Assembly: GCF_002285285.1 (NCBI RefSeq) | Contig: NZ_NSJF01000002.1 | Coordinates: 62,001-126,000, forward strand | Reading direction: 5' to 3' | DNA: 64,000 bases | Source of the DNA: Vandammella animalimorsus | GTDB taxonomy: Bacteria > Pseudomonadota > Gammaproteobacteria > Burkholderiales > Burkholderiaceae_C | Part shown: positions 38,963 through 49,252 of the stretch, piece by piece | Numbering within the stretch: the first letter of the stretch is position 1 | How the letters are laid out: each line of letters starts with the position of its first letter | Notes under the pieces: model-generated | Told to the model about the DNA's origin: nothing | Databases searched by the model: none | Seen by the model: the letters and a program-made list of their open reading frames with translations, nothing else | Translations under genes and position numbers: made by a program

Positions 38963-39685
38963 TTAGCGCGGCTGGCGCACCACGGCGGCGTCGATGCCTT
39001 GTTGGTCGAATTGGCGCTTGATGTTGGCGGCGTCCTGGCTTTTGCCGAAGGGGCCCACGCGCACGCGGTAGATGGTCTGGCCCTGGCTTTCGCGGCTGGT
39101 GATGCGCGCGTCCCAGCCGTTCATGGCCAGGCGGGCGCGCTGGGCGTCGGCGTCGGCCTGGGCACGGAATGCGCCAGCCTGTACGAAGTATTGGTAGCTG
39201 TCTGCCGCAGGGGCTGCTGTGGCAGGGGCCGGCGCGGGCTGTGCTGTGGCAGGAGTTGGGCGGCTGCCGACGCGGGCGGCCAGTTCGCCCAGGGGGTCGG
39301 CGCCGGGCTGGGCCACGGGGGCGACGGCCACGACTTCAGAGGGCGGCTCTGGCTCCACCGGGGGCTTGATTTCCTCGCGCGGTGGCGGGGGCAGGGTGCG
39401 CGATGGGGCCTGTGTTGGCGGCGTGCTGCCGCCGCTGGGGCGGCTGCCGGCCAGCGAGGCATTGGGGTTCCAGCTGCGGTTGCGTTCCTGCTCGGTCGCG
39501 TCCAGCGATGAGGGGCGGGTGTTGGCCTGGGTGTTGATGAAGGGCACCGGCATTTTCGAGACCATCAGCGCCACGGCAATGGCGATGGCAAAGCCGATGA
39601 GCAGGCCGATGAGGATCCCGGCGATGGTGCCGCCGCGCTGTGGGGTGCGGCCGCCATGCCGCAGGGGGGTGTTTGCCATAGCCAT
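38963..39685 (-). CDS. SPOR-domain membrane protein (FtsN-like)
   Basis: 240 residues. A short cytoplasmic start is followed by one membrane helix (TIAGILIGLLIGFAIAIAVAL, about residues 20-40). A long Pro/Ala-rich periplasmic linker leads to a C-terminal SPOR domain (YQYFVQAGAFRAQADADAQRARL...YRVRVGPF). SPOR domains bind denuded peptidoglycan at the septum, so a cell-division role like FtsN is likely. The start could be either of two ATGs six bases apart. It lies downstream of argS, as is common in Burkholderiales. Confidence 0.88.
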   Translation of the reverse strand: MAMANTPLRHGGRTPQRGGTIAGILIGLLIGFAIAIAVALMVSKMPVPFINTQANTRPSSLDATEQERNRSWNPNASLAGSRPSGGSTPPTQAPSRTLPPPPREEIKPPVEPEPPSEVVAVAPVAQPGADPLGELAARVGSRPTPATAQPAPAPATAAPAADSYQYFVQAGAFRAQADADAQRARLAMNGWDARITSRESQGQTIYRVRVGPFGKSQDAANIKRQFDQQGIDAAVVRQPR

Positions 39686-39730
39686 AGCTGTGCAAGTGGA
39701 GTTGACGCCGTTGTGTGTCCGGTGGGCCCT

Positions 39731-39781
39731 AGAGCGTGTTATGCAATTCTCGCGGTGGGCGAAAAGTGCATAACACGCTCT
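39731..39781. repeat. 15-bp perfect inverted repeat, copy 1 of a dispersed repeat
   Basis: AGAGCGTGTTATGCA and TGCATAACACGCTCT flank 21 bases, between argS and the SPOR gene. The right arm with two more bases (TGCATAACACGCTCTAA, 39767-39783) recurs exactly at 57718-57734, also at the 3' end of a minus-strand gene. It lacks a T tract, so it resembles a REP-like or mobile palindrome more than a terminator. Confidence 0.75.
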
Positions 39782-39798
39782 AAATCACATGGGTTGAA

Positions 39799-41481
39799 TC
39801 ACATGCGCTGCGGGGCGCTCACGCCCAGCATGCCCAAGCCGTTGCGCAGCACCTGGGCGGTGGCGGCGATCAGCGCCAGACGGGCCAGTTTAACTGCTTC
39901 GTCCTCGACCAGAATGCGCTCGGCGTCGTAGTAGCTGTGGTAGCTGGCGGCCAGCTCGCGCAGATAGAAGCTGACGTCGTGCGGCGCAAAGCCGCGCGCG
40001 GCGGCAGTGAGCATGTCGGGGTACTTGGCCAGCTGCAGCATCAGCGCCTGGGCGGCGGGGGTGTCCAGCGGGGCCAGATCGGCCTGGGCCAGCGTGGCCG
40101 CGTCGCCGCCCCAGGCCTGCAGCACGGAGCAGATGCGCGCGTGCGCGTACTGCACGTAGTACACCGGGTTGTCGTTGTTTTGCTGCACGGCCAGATCGAC
40201 GTCGAAGGTGTATTCGGTGTCGGGCTTGCGGCTGAGCAGGAAGAAGCGCACGGCGTCAGCACTCGTCCATTCGATGAGGTCGCGCAGCGTGACGTAGCTG
40301 CCGGCGCGCTTGCTGATCTTGACCTCCTCACCGCCGCGCACCACGCGCACCATGGTGTGCAGCACGTAGTCGGGGTAGCCTTTTGGGATGCCGGCCTCCA
40401 GCCCTTGCAGGCCGGCGCGCACGCGGGCGATGGTGCCGTGGTGGTCGGTGCCTTGGATGTTGATGGCCTTGGCAAAACCGCGCTCCCACTTGGCCTGGTG
40501 GTAGGCCACGTCGGGCACGAAGTAGGTGTAGCCACCGTCTTGCTTGCGCATGACGCGGTCTTTGTCGTCGCCGAAATCGGTGGTGCGCAGCCACAGCGCG
40601 CCGCCTTCCTCGTAGGTGTGGCCTTGGTCGATCAGGCGCTGCACGGTGCGCGCCACGCGGCCGTCGGCGTACAGGCTGCTTTCCAGGTAGTAGTTGTCGA
40701 ACTTGAGGCGGAAGGCCTGCAAGTCCTTGTCCTGCTCGTTGCGCAGATAGGCCACGGCGAACTGGCGCACGTTGTCATAGTCCTGCGGGTTGCCGTTGGC
40801 GGTGAATTCGCGGTCGTCGGCGCGGACGGTTTTTTGGGCCAGAAAGTCGTTGGCGATGTCCTGGATGTAGTCGCCGTTGTAGGCGGCCTCGGGCCAGGCG
40901 GCGTCGCCGGGCTTGATGCCCTGGGCGCGCAGTTGCACGCTTTGGGTCAGGGTGTCGATCTGCACGCCGGCGTCGTTGTAATAGAACTCGCGCGTGACGT
41001 CCCAGCCCTGGCTGGCCAGCAGGTTGCAGATGGCATCGCCCAGCGCCGCCTGGCGGCCGTGGCCCACGTGCAGCGGGCCGGTGGGGTTGGCGCTGACGAA
41101 TTCGACCACGACTTTCTCGGCCTGGCCGGCTGCTGCGGGCTGCATGCCAAAGGCATCGCCGGCCTGCAGCACTTCGCGCACGATGGCCTGCTTGGCCGCA
41201 GGCTTCAGGCGCAGGTTCAGAAAGCCCGGCCCGGCCAGTTCCAGGCTCTCGACCCATTGCTGATAGGCCGGCTGGGCCTGCAGCGCGGCCTTGAGCTGCT
41301 CGCCCAGGGCGCGCGGGTTTTGCTTCAGGGGTTTGGCCAGTTGCATGGCCGCGGTGATGGCCAGGTCGCCGTGCTCGGGCTGGCGGGGTTGCTCGAAGCT
41401 GGGTTTGACGGCTGCGTCTGGCGCCAGCTCGGCCAGTGCCTGGGCCAGGCCGGCCAGCAGTTCTTGTTTGATTTTCAGCAT
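39799..41481 (-). CDS. argS: Arginyl-tRNA synthetase ArgS
   Basis: 560-residue class I synthetase. The HIGH-like motif is HVGHGRQ in [15 protein letters not shown], the KMSKS counterpart is KISKRAG, and the C-terminal DALR anticodon-binding domain ends [15 protein letters not shown]. The N-terminal Arg-tRNA synthetase domain (Add-1) is present. The start is the ATG at 41479-41481. The SPOR gene follows on the same strand. Confidence 0.96.
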   Translation of the reverse strand: MLKIKQELLAGLAQALAELAPDAAVKPSFEQPRQPEHGDLAITAAMQLAKPLKQNPRALGEQLKAALQAQPAYQQWVESLELAGPGFLNLRLKPAAKQAIVREVLQAGDAFGMQPAAAGQAEKVVVEFVSANPTGPLHVGHGRQAALGDAICNLLASQGWDVTREFYYNDAGVQIDTLTQSVQLRAQGIKPGDAAWPEAAYNGDYIQDIANDFLAQKTVRADDREFTANGNPQDYDNVRQFAVAYLRNEQDKDLQAFRLKFDNYYLESSLYADGRVARTVQRLIDQGHTYEEGGALWLRTTDFGDDKDRVMRKQDGGYTYFVPDVAYHQAKWERGFAKAINIQGTDHHGTIARVRAGLQGLEAGIPKGYPDYVLHTMVRVVRGGEEVKISKRAGSYVTLRDLIEWTSADAVRFFLLSRKPDTEYTFDVDLAVQQNNDNPVYYVQYAHARICSVLQAWGGDAATLAQADLAPLDTPAAQALMLQLAKYPDMLTAAARGFAPHDVSFYLRELAASYHSYYDAERILVEDEAVKLARLALIAATAQVLRNGLGMLGVSAPQRM

Positions 41482-41576
41482 GGGCGAATTTTAGAACCTG
41501 TGAGGTGCCGCGCCGGGGCTGGTGCGGGGGACGTGGCGACCCCTGGCACAGGTCGGTTGGCGGGTTTGCGGGGCGG

Positions 41577-42860
41577 CTACTGGCGGATTTCGCCAGCGCC
41601 CAGCACCACGTATTTGAGCGAGGTCAGGCCCTCGACGCCGACCGGGCCACGGGCGTGGAATTTGTCGGTGCTGATGCCGATCTCGGCGCCCAGGCCGAAC
41701 TCGAAGCCATCGGCAAAGCGCGTGCTGGCGTTGACGACGACGCTGGCCGAATCGACCTCGCGCAGAAAGCGCTGCGCGTGCACATGGTCGCGCGTGAGGA
41801 TGGCGTCGGTGTGGTGGCTGCCGTATTCGTTGATGTGGGCGATGGCTTCGTCCAGCCCGGCGACGATCTTGATGCCGATGATGGGCGCCAGGTGCTCGGT
41901 GCGCCAGTCGGCCTCGCTGGCCGGTGCCACCTGGGCCGCTGGCGCGGCCTGCCGCACCAGGGGCTCGGCCTCGGGCGTGACGCGCATTTGCACGCCCTTG
42001 GCGGCATAGACGGCGGCGATGCGCGGCAGGAAGTGCTGCGCCACGCCGCGCGCCACCAGCAGGGTTTCGGTGGCGTTGCAGGGGCTGTATTTCTGCGTCT
42101 TGGCGTTGTCGGCCACGCGCACGGCCTGCTCGATGTCGCAGGGGTCATCGACGTAGGTGTGGCAGATGCCGTCCAGGTGCTTGATGACCGGCACGCGCGC
42201 CTCGGCGCTGATGCGCTCGATCAGGCCCCGGCCGCCGCGCGGGATGATGACGTCGACGAACTGCGGCATGGTAATGAGCGCGCCCACGGCGGCGCGATCC
42301 GTGGTGGGCACGAGCTGCACGCCGTCCTCGGGCAGACCGGCGGCGGCCAGGGCCTGGCGCACCAGCGCGGCCAGGGCCTTGTTGGATTCGATGGCTTCGG
42401 AGCCGCCGCGCAGAATGCAGGCGTTGCCGCTTTTGATGGCCAGGCTGGCCGCCTCGATGGTGACGTTGGGGCGGCTTTCATAAATCATGCCGAACACGCC
42501 CAGGGGCACGCGCATCTGCCCCACGCGGATGCCGCTGGGCTGCTGGCGCAGGCCGGTGATCTCGCCGATCGGATCGGGCATGGCCGCCAGTTGCTCGCAG
42601 CCTTGCGCGGCCGTGGCCGTGATTTTCTCGTTCAGCGTCAGGCGATCGAGCAGCGGCCCGGCCAGGCCATTGCCGCGCGCGCGTTGCACGTCCTTCTCGT
42701 TGGCCTCCAGCAGGGCCGGCGCCTGCTGGCGCAGCAGGTCGGCCAGGGTCTGCAGGGCCAGGGCCTTGTCGCGGGCGCTGGCGGTGGCCATGCGGGCGCT
42801 GGCGCGGCGCGCTTGGGCGCCGATGGCCTGCATGATTTCGTGCGTGCTGTGGTCGTTCAT
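41577..42860 (-). CDS. proA: Glutamate-5-semialdehyde dehydrogenase ProA
   Basis: NADPH-dependent reduction of glutamyl-5-phosphate in proline synthesis. The protein has 427 residues. [17 protein letters not shown] and [12 protein letters not shown] are the cofactor-binding part, and the catalytic cysteine is in [10 protein letters not shown]. The ATG at 42858-42860 was chosen; an earlier in-frame ATG would overlap nrdF and is unconserved. proB is not nearby. Confidence 0.95.
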   Translation of the reverse strand: MNDHSTHEIMQAIGAQARRASARMATASARDKALALQTLADLLRQQAPALLEANEKDVQRARGNGLAGPLLDRLTLNEKITATAAQGCEQLAAMPDPIGEITGLRQQPSGIRVGQMRVPLGVFGMIYESRPNVTIEAASLAIKSGNACILRGGSEAIESNKALAALVRQALAAAGLPEDGVQLVPTTDRAAVGALITMPQFVDVIIPRGGRGLIERISAEARVPVIKHLDGICHTYVDDPCDIEQAVRVADNAKTQKYSPCNATETLLVARGVAQHFLPRIAAVYAAKGVQMRVTPEAEPLVRQAAPAAQVAPASEADWRTEHLAPIIGIKIVAGLDEAIAHINEYGSHHTDAILTRDHVHAQRFLREVDSASVVVNASTRFADGFEFGLGAEIGISTDKFHARGPVGVEGLTSLKYVVLGAGEIRQ

Positions 42861-42895
42861 GGCGGGGCGCGGGGTGGATGGAGAAGCGCAATGGT

Positions 42896-43984
<1,089 letters not shown>

Positions 43985-44025
43985 CTACCCGCTTGGCCTG
44001 GCGCGCGGCGCTGCCGGTGGCGCCA

Positions 44026-45006
44026 TCAAGGCTTAGGGCCCGGCGGCGGGCGCAGGCGATCGAGGTGCAGCGGATGTTGGCGAAAGCTGCCCAACTCGGC
44101 GGGCGGCTCTTCATGCGCGTGGCGGTGGCCGGCGTGATCGTGCCCGCCATGTGCGCCGTGCTCGTGCCCGGCATGCAGCACGTGGCTGACCACGGCCACC
44201 AGCAGCATGCCTGCCAGCAGCCAACTGACCTGCAGCGCCGTCTGCCGCGCCGTCAGCTGCAGCTGCAATTGCGGCACCAGATCGGCCAGGGCCACGTAAA
44301 TAAAGCTGCTGGCTGCTACCACAAGCAAATAGGGCAGCCATTGCGCATCGAGCAGCCCCAGCAGCCCATAGCCCATCAGGCCGCCCAGTGCAGTCATGGA
44401 GCCAGCGACGGACACCTTGATGCGCGCGGCCCGATGGCGCTGCGCCGCCGGGCCTTCGCTGTGCTCGGCCAGCACGATCAAATCGCCAATGTGGTGCGGC
44501 ACCTCGTGCGCCAGCACCGAAAAGGCCGCCAGCAGGCCCACGCGCCAATCGACGAGAAAGGCCGAAGCGATCAGCACCCCATCGCCAAAGCAATGCACGC
44601 TGTCGCCAGCCAGGATCGACCAGCCGCCAGGCTGGCGCTGACGTGCTGCCCCAGGCAGGTGTGGATGCGAATGTGAATGGGGGGATGGGGCCACATGCCC
44701 AGCGTGGGCGTGGTGTTCGTGCCCGTGATGCCAGAGCTCAGCCTTGTCCAGCAGGAAGAAAGCCACCAGTCCGGCCAACAGCACCGTGAACAAGGTGTGC
44801 AGATCGGCGGATGGGCTTTCCATGGCCTCGGGCAGCAGGTGCACGAAGGCCGTGGCCAGCAGGGAGCCTGCGGCAAAACTCAGCAAATGGTGGCCTTGTA
44901 CGCGCGCGCCCTGGGCCATGACACCCAGCCGGATCAACAGGGCCGCAAGCCATACGCTGCCCACGCCAGCCAACAGCGTGGCCAGCAAAATCTGTCCCAA
45001 TGTCAT
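44026..45006 (-). CDS. ZIP-family divalent metal transporter
   Basis: 326-residue inner-membrane transporter for zinc, iron or manganese. About eight helices are visible, with a histidine-rich cytoplasmic loop (HHGHEHHAHAGH) after helix 3. The ZIP core motifs HCFGDGVLIASAF and HEVPHHIGDLIVL carry the metal-site histidines. The C-terminus has a second His cluster (HAGHEHGAHGGHDHAGHRHAH). The ATG at 45006 opens the first helix; another at 45045 is possible and neither has a clear ribosome site. A palindromic operator lies upstream. Confidence 0.88.
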   Translation of the reverse strand: MTLGQILLATLLAGVGSVWLAALLIRLGVMAQGARVQGHHLLSFAAGSLLATAFVHLLPEAMESPSADLHTLFTVLLAGLVAFFLLDKAELWHHGHEHHAHAGHVAPSPHSHSHPHLPGAARQRQPGGWSILAGDSVHCFGDGVLIASAFLVDWRVGLLAAFSVLAHEVPHHIGDLIVLAEHSEGPAAQRHRAARIKVSVAGSMTALGGLMGYGLLGLLDAQWLPYLLVVAASSFIYVALADLVPQLQLQLTARQTALQVSWLLAGMLLVAVVSHVLHAGHEHGAHGGHDHAGHRHAHEEPPAELGSFRQHPLHLDRLRPPPGPKP

Positions 45007-45092
45007 AGCAGGCCAGGCTGAGAGTGTGTCGCTGCGCGCGGCCATGGCATGAGCAGGCGGTATTCAGCCTGCATTCTGGCCAGCAACAGAAG

Positions 45093-45118
45093 GTTATCAA
45101 TAACAACCAATCATTATA
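45093..45118 (-). promoter_or_regulatory. Promoter and candidate metal-regulator operator of the ZIP gene
   Basis: On the minus strand a perfect TATAAT (45113-45118) is followed 8 bases later by GTTATTGATAAC (45093-45104), an imperfect palindrome close to the core of Zur/Fur-type boxes. The palindrome would cover bases +2 to +13, a typical repressor position. The -35 is poor. Confidence 0.5.
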
Positions 45119-45290
45119 TTCGGCCTGCCCCGCGCAGATGCTGGCACAGGCAGTGCCGCGCGCCAGTCGTGCCATAATCGCCCGCTTTGCAGAGAAGCGC
45201 TTTCGACCTCCCGGGATGCTTTTGTCAAAAGAGCATCTCAACCCCTCGCAGGAGGAGAAGCACAAGCGTGGCATTGTCAAAAATGCCCGT

Positions 45291-45366
45291 GCGGCTGTAG
45301 CTCAGTGGATAGAGTATTGGCCTCCGAAGCCAAGGGTCGTGGGTTCGATCCCCGCCAGCCGCGCCA
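45291..45366 (+). tRNA. tRNA-Arg (anticodon CCG)
   Basis: Cloverleaf with acceptor GCGGCTG/CAGCCGC, anticodon stem TTGGC/GCCAA, loop CTCCGAA and T-loop GGTTCGATCC. It reads CGG codons, and the CCA end is encoded. A strong terminator follows 10 bases later. Confidence 0.96.
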
Positions 45367-45376
45367 GCCATGGTGC

Positions 45377-45409
45377 AGCCCACCGCATTCATTGCGGTGG
45401 GCTTTTTTT
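45377..45409 (+). terminator. Intrinsic terminator of tRNA-Arg
   Basis: AGCCCACCGCA and TGCGGTGGGCT form an 11-bp stem with a TTCAT loop, followed by a run of Ts. Confidence 0.93.
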
Positions 45410-45531
45410 GTGGGTTGCTGCGCGGTGGGCGCGGCGCGCGCACCGTGTACATTCAGCGCCCAGGCGCGGCCTGATCGCTGCCGCCCTGCACTCGGGCAAT
45501 GCCCGGGGCCACAGCCTTTGCCGAAACTGCC

Positions 45532-45948
45532 ATGACCGACACCCCCTCGCCCCGCTTGTCCCATTTGCCCGGCGGCCTTGACGCTGCCGAGCTCAGCGCG
45601 CTACAGGCGCGCATCGACCAGGCGCAAGCGCTGTTTCGTGAATGGACCCAGCTGCTGCCGCGTCTGCAAGAGGCGCAGGCCGATTGGCAGCGCGGCGAGC
45701 AGATCATGCGGGCGCTGGCGGATTTTTATTTCAACGGCGATTACATGCGCGGCGTCAACGCCATGGAGGGCGGCGCCAGCTTCCGGCTGGAAACGCCGGG
45801 CGAGCACAGCGTGATGGCTGAGGACACGCTGTGGAACGCCTTCCATGAGCAGCAAGCCCTGGCCTGGCAGCGCCTGCGCGCGGCCATCGATGTGCTGGAT
45901 CGGCAGGACGGTGGCGCGGCGGCGGCCGATGCCCCTGACCTGCCCTAG
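45532..45948 (+). CDS. DUF4298-domain protein
   Basis: 138-residue, mostly helical cytosolic protein of unknown function. The family features LQARIDQAQALFREWTQLLPRLQEA and a conserved aromatic/acid patch (DFYFNGDYMRG, then MAEDTLWNAFHEQQ) are seen. The ATG at 45532 follows an upstream in-frame extension that lacks similarity. It lies 122 bases after the tRNA-Arg terminator and is followed by the convergent Nudix gene. Confidence 0.72.
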   Translation: MTDTPSPRLSHLPGGLDAAELSALQARIDQAQALFREWTQLLPRLQEAQADWQRGEQIMRALADFYFNGDYMRGVNAMEGGASFRLETPGEHSVMAEDTLWNAFHEQQALAWQRLRAAIDVLDRQDGGAAAADAPDLP

Positions 45949-46003
45949 CCTGGCGGCACAGGCCAGGTCGAAGAACCACTGTGCGCCGCAAGGGCTGTGC
46001 GGC

Positions 46004-46900
46004 TCAGGCCGCGTCGAATTCGCTCAGCGGCTCAAAATGCCGGCCCCGCAGCACCAGGCGGGTGGTGCCGGGCATTTGGCGTTGCGGCTGGGGGTGCAGC
46101 GGATCGCCCGGCAGGCAGATCATGCGCTGGCCGGCGTCGTCCACGCTGACGGGGGCAATGCAATAAGGCGTTTGCGCCCGCGCATAGGCCAGCAGCTCGG
46201 CCGCGCTGGCAAAGCGGCCCAGGTGAGCCAGGGTCATGATCTGCGGCGGGGCCAGCAGGATTTCACGCTGCTGGTGGCGCTGCAGAAAATCGCCTGGCGT
46301 GGCCCAGTGCAGGCTCTGGGCCTCATGGCCATCGGCTTCGGGGCGTTGGCCGGGCATCAGCTCGGCAATGAAGAACCAGGTGTCAAAGCGCTTGAGGCTC
46401 ATGTTGGGCGTGGTGGGGGTGATCCAGCGCGAGAACGGTTGCAGATCCCGCACGCAGGCCTGCAGGCCGTGCTGCGCCAGCGCCTCGCACCAGGCCATGC
46501 CTTGGGCCAGGGCCTGGCGAGCGCTGGCCACAGCCTGTGCGCTGGCAGGCTGGGCTGCAGGGGTGTGCAGCAGGCCGACTTCCTCCAGCGTCTCGCGCAG
46601 TGCCGCGCCGTACAGCCGGGCGATGTGCGTGGCATCGCGGTCGTCGTCAGGCAAGCGCGGCGCCAGATTGGGCCAGTGCGCGGCAAAGCCGCTGTGCTCG
46701 GCAATGGCCTCGTCGCCCGGCTCCACCTTGCCGCCAGGGAACACCAGCGCGCCAGCAAAGTTGCGCACACCGGCGGCGCGTTCGGTCAACAGCACCTCGA
46801 AGCCGCCGCCAGGCCCAGGCCGCAGCACGATCATGCTGGCCGCAGGCAGGATGGCGGCAGGGGTGTCTTCGGGCAGGGGCGCAGCAGCGTGTTCGGACAT
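46004..46900 (-). CDS. Nudix hydrolase with split Nudix box (NUDT19-like)
   Basis: 298 residues. The Nudix signature is interrupted: GALVFPGGKVEPGD and then, after about 30 residues, YGAALRETLEEVGLL, which carries the REXXEE glutamates that bind metal. This insertion is typical of the NUDT19/RP2 group, some members of which cleave CoA. LKRFDTWFFIAEL and the later PTTPNMSLKR loop fit that group. It is divergent from the SDR gene across a region with phased repeats. Confidence 0.82.
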   Translation of the reverse strand: MSEHAAAPLPEDTPAAILPAASMIVLRPGPGGGFEVLLTERAAGVRNFAGALVFPGGKVEPGDEAIAEHSGFAAHWPNLAPRLPDDDRDATHIARLYGAALRETLEEVGLLHTPAAQPASAQAVASARQALAQGMAWCEALAQHGLQACVRDLQPFSRWITPTTPNMSLKRFDTWFFIAELMPGQRPEADGHEAQSLHWATPGDFLQRHQQREILLAPPQIMTLAHLGRFASAAELLAYARAQTPYCIAPVSVDDAGQRMICLPGDPLHPQPQRQMPGTTRLVLRGRHFEPLSEFDAA

Positions 46901-46940
46901 GGCAATGGCAGTGGTTGTGGGTATGATCGCGCCCGTTTTG

Positions 46941-46996
46941 ATTCAGGGCCTTGAACAGGTACTCAGACACTGAATCCCGGCACTCAGGCGCTGAAT
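46941..46996. promoter_or_regulatory. Three phased palindromic repeats in a divergent promoter
   Basis: ATTCAGGGCCTTGAA (46941-46955), ACTCAGACACTGAAT (46961-46975) and ACTCAGGCGCTGAAT (46982-46996) begin 20 and 21 bases apart. Each is a CAG/CTG or TTCA/TGAA half-site palindrome. Phasing of two helix turns points to cooperative binding of a dimeric repressor between the Nudix and SDR genes. Confidence 0.5.
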
Positions 46997-47024
46997 GATA
47001 CGGACGACGGACGAAGGAACAGCA

Positions 47025-47942
47025 ATGGCATTGGATTTTGCAGGGCGCGTGGCGATTGTGACGGGCGCGGGCGGCGGCCTGGGGCGCGCGCATGCGCTGG
47101 CGCTGGCGCGGCGTGGCGCCAAGGTGCTGGTCAACGACCTGGGCGGTGATGTGCATGGCGTGGGCGGCAGCGGCTCGGCCGCGCAGCAGGTGGTCGATGA
47201 GATCGTCGCCGCAGGCGGGCAGGCGCTGGCCAATGGCGCCTCCGTGACGGATTTCGAGGCCGTGCAGGCCATGGTGGAGCAGGCCATGCAGGCCTGGGGC
47301 CGTGTCGATGTGCTGGTCAACAACGCCGGGATTTTGCGCGACAAGACCTTTGCCAAGATGGATCTGGCCGACTTTCGGCTGGTGCTGGACGTGCATCTGA
47401 TGGGCGCGGTGCACTGTGCCAAGGCCGTCTGGCCGCACATGGTGGCGCAGCAATACGGCCGCATCGTGATGACGACCTCCTCCACCGGGCTGTATGGCAA
47501 CTTCGGCCAGTCCAACTACGGCGCGGCCAAGCTGGCGCAGGTGGGGCTGATGCAGACCCTGGCGCTGGAAGGGGCCAAGCACGGCATCCGCGTCAATGCG
47601 CTGGCGCCCACGGCGGCCACGCGCATGACGGCTGGCCTGCTGCCCGAGGACGTGTTGGCCCAGCTCAGCCCCGAGGCGGTGGTGCCGGCCATGCTGGTGC
47701 TGGCGCACGAGGACGCGCCCACGCGCACCATCCTGTGCGCCGGCGCAGGCAGCTTCGAGGCGGCGCACATCACCCTCACGCAGGGCATCCACCTCGGCCT
47801 GGGCGAGGACGTGGACAGCCAGTTGGCCCAGCGCCTGGAGCAGGTGCTCGAGCGCGCTGGCGAGCGCGTGCCCAGCGGCGGCCATGAGCAGGGCGAGGTG
47901 GAAGTGCAAAAGGCCCTGGCGGCCCGCTCGGCGCGGCGCTGA
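47025..47942 (+). CDS. Short-chain dehydrogenase/reductase (HSD17B4-type)
   Basis: 305 residues. The NAD(P) loop is TGAGGGLGRAHA, NNAG is in LVNNAGILRDKTF, and the catalytic set is S in MTTSSTGLYGNFGQ with YGAAK. The extended LVNDLGGDVHGVGGSGSAAQ segment and the DKTFAKM loop are typical of the dehydrogenase half of peroxisomal-type multifunctional (3R)-hydroxyacyl-CoA enzymes, so fatty-acid beta-oxidation is likely. The ATG at 47025 has GAAGGA upstream. Regulation by the phased repeats just upstream is plausible. Confidence 0.85.
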   Translation: MALDFAGRVAIVTGAGGGLGRAHALALARRGAKVLVNDLGGDVHGVGGSGSAAQQVVDEIVAAGGQALANGASVTDFEAVQAMVEQAMQAWGRVDVLVNNAGILRDKTFAKMDLADFRLVLDVHLMGAVHCAKAVWPHMVAQQYGRIVMTTSSTGLYGNFGQSNYGAAKLAQVGLMQTLALEGAKHGIRVNALAPTAATRMTAGLLPEDVLAQLSPEAVVPAMLVLAHEDAPTRTILCAGAGSFEAAHITLTQGIHLGLGEDVDSQLAQRLEQVLERAGERVPSGGHEQGEVEVQKALAARSARR

Positions 47943-47990
47943 GCACACGCGCCGCCCATCCCACACCACCTGTTGCAGCAGCGAGCGCCC

Positions 47991-48938
47991 ATGAGCATCC
48001 AATGGTTTCCCGGCCACATGCACCTGACCCGCAAGGCCATTGGCGAGCGGGTCAAGACCATCGACGTGGTCATCGAGATGGTCGATGCGCGGCTGCCGGC
48101 CTCCAGCGCCAACCCCATGCTTCGCGAGCTGCTGCAGCACAAGCCCAATCTGAAAGTGCTCAACAAGGCCGACCTGGCCGATCCTGAGCGCACGCAGCAA
48201 TGGCTTCAGTGGTACGGCCAGCAACAGCAGACCCGCGCCGTGGCCATGGACAGCCACCACAGCGCCCCGGCGCGCGCACTCGTCGAGGCCTGCCAGGCGC
48301 TGGCGCCCGGGCGCGGCAGCATGGACAAGCCCATGCGCGTGCTGATCTGCGGCATCCCCAACGTGGGCAAATCCACGCTCATCAACACCATGGTGGGCAA
48401 GCGCGCGGCCAAGGCCGCCAACGAGCCGGGCGTGACGCGGCGCGAGCAGCGCTTTGCTTTGCAGGATGGCTTTTACCTGTTCGACACCCCCGGCGTGCTG
48501 TGGCCGCGCATCATCGTGGCGCAAAGCGGCTACAACCTGGCGGCGGCCGGCTCCATCGGGCGCAACGCCTTTGACGACGAGCTGGTGGCGCTGGAGCTGC
48601 TGGCCTACCTGCAGCGCCATTACGCTGCGCTGCTGCTGGCGCGCTACGCCGTCGCGCCCAGCGCAGATGCGCTGGCCCAGCTGCCCGACCACGCGCTGTT
48701 TGAGGCCATCGGCCGCCAGCGCGGCGCCTTGCTGCCAGGCGGGCGCATCAACGCGCAGAAAACGGCCGAAATCATCTTGCAGGACTTTCGCAGCGGCGCC
48801 ATCGGCCGCGTGACGATCGAGACGCCCGCCGAATTCGAAGCCTGGCAGGCCACGGGCGAGCGCTTGGATGCCGAGCGCCAGCTGCGCAAGGAGCAGGCCG
48901 AGCAGCAACGCCAGCAAAGCAAACGCCGCCGGCGCTGA
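47991..48938 (+). CDS. ylqF: Ribosome biogenesis GTPase YlqF/RbgA family
   Basis: Circularly permuted GTPase that helps late assembly of the large ribosomal subunit. The 315 residues start MSIQWFPGHMHLTRKAI, the family hallmark. G4 NKAD comes first, then G1 CGIPNVGKST and G3 LFDTPGVLWP, the permuted order. The C-terminus is an Arg/Gln-rich basic tail. It starts 48 bases after the SDR and ends 62 bases before tRNA-Thr. Confidence 0.92.
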   Translation: MSIQWFPGHMHLTRKAIGERVKTIDVVIEMVDARLPASSANPMLRELLQHKPNLKVLNKADLADPERTQQWLQWYGQQQQTRAVAMDSHHSAPARALVEACQALAPGRGSMDKPMRVLICGIPNVGKSTLINTMVGKRAAKAANEPGVTRREQRFALQDGFYLFDTPGVLWPRIIVAQSGYNLAAAGSIGRNAFDDELVALELLAYLQRHYAALLLARYAVAPSADALAQLPDHALFEAIGRQRGALLPGGRINAQKTAEIILQDFRSGAIGRVTIETPAEFEAWQATGERLDAERQLRKEQAEQQRQQSKRRRR

Positions 48939-48985
48939 AACCAACCGGTGCCAATGGCAGCAGCCTGAAGCGGTAAAAAGCACGC

Positions 48986-48991
48986 TACAAT
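48986..48991 (+). promoter_or_regulatory. Candidate -10 box of tRNA-Thr
   Basis: TACAAT ends 9 bases before the tRNA 5' end. No good -35 was seen. Transcripts from it would run on into the integrase gene because the tRNA's own terminator has been moved 6.6 kb away. Confidence 0.4.
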
Positions 48992-49000
48992 GCGCGCTTG

Positions 49001-49076
49001 GCCGGTTTAGCTCAGCTGGTAGAGCACCCGCCTTGTAAGCGGTAGGTCGTCAGTTCGAATCCGACAACCGGCACCA
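49001..49076 (+). tRNA. tRNA-Thr (anticodon TGT), integration target
   Basis: Cloverleaf with acceptor GCCGGTT/AACCGGC, anticodon loop CTTGTAA, T-loop AGTTCGAATC and an encoded CCA. Positions 27 and 43 (C and T) do not pair, a small oddity in the anticodon stem. The last 16 bases are duplicated at 55654-55669 and serve as the attachment core of the inserted element. The gene itself remains complete. Confidence 0.96.
49061..49076 (+). repeat. attL core (3' end of tRNA-Thr)
   Basis: CCGACAACCGGCACCA, identical to 55654-55669. It forms part of the T-stem, the acceptor stem and the CCA end of the intact tRNA. Confidence 0.92.
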
Positions 49077-49180
49077 CATAGCACAGGGCCAGACACTAGA
49101 AAACACTGATAAATCAATAGGTTATTCGTCCAGAACGACGGTAATTTGTCCAGGTTTGCAGTTTTCTGTCTGGCTCTCAT

Positions 49181-49240
49181 TTACGGTACTGTTACGGTAC
49201 CGTTAGCGCGGCATCCTAGGAACGGTTTTCTGTACCGTAA
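49181..49240 (+). repeat. Candidate integrase arm-type sites, left end
   Basis: TTACGGTA starts at 49181 and at 49192, exactly 11 bases apart, and its inverse TACCGTAA is at 49233-49240, just before the integrase start. The second copy extends to TTACGGTACCGTT, also found near the right end. The rest of 49077-49252 holds no gene. Confidence 0.65.
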
Positions 49241-49252
49241 CTAGGAGTTCCC

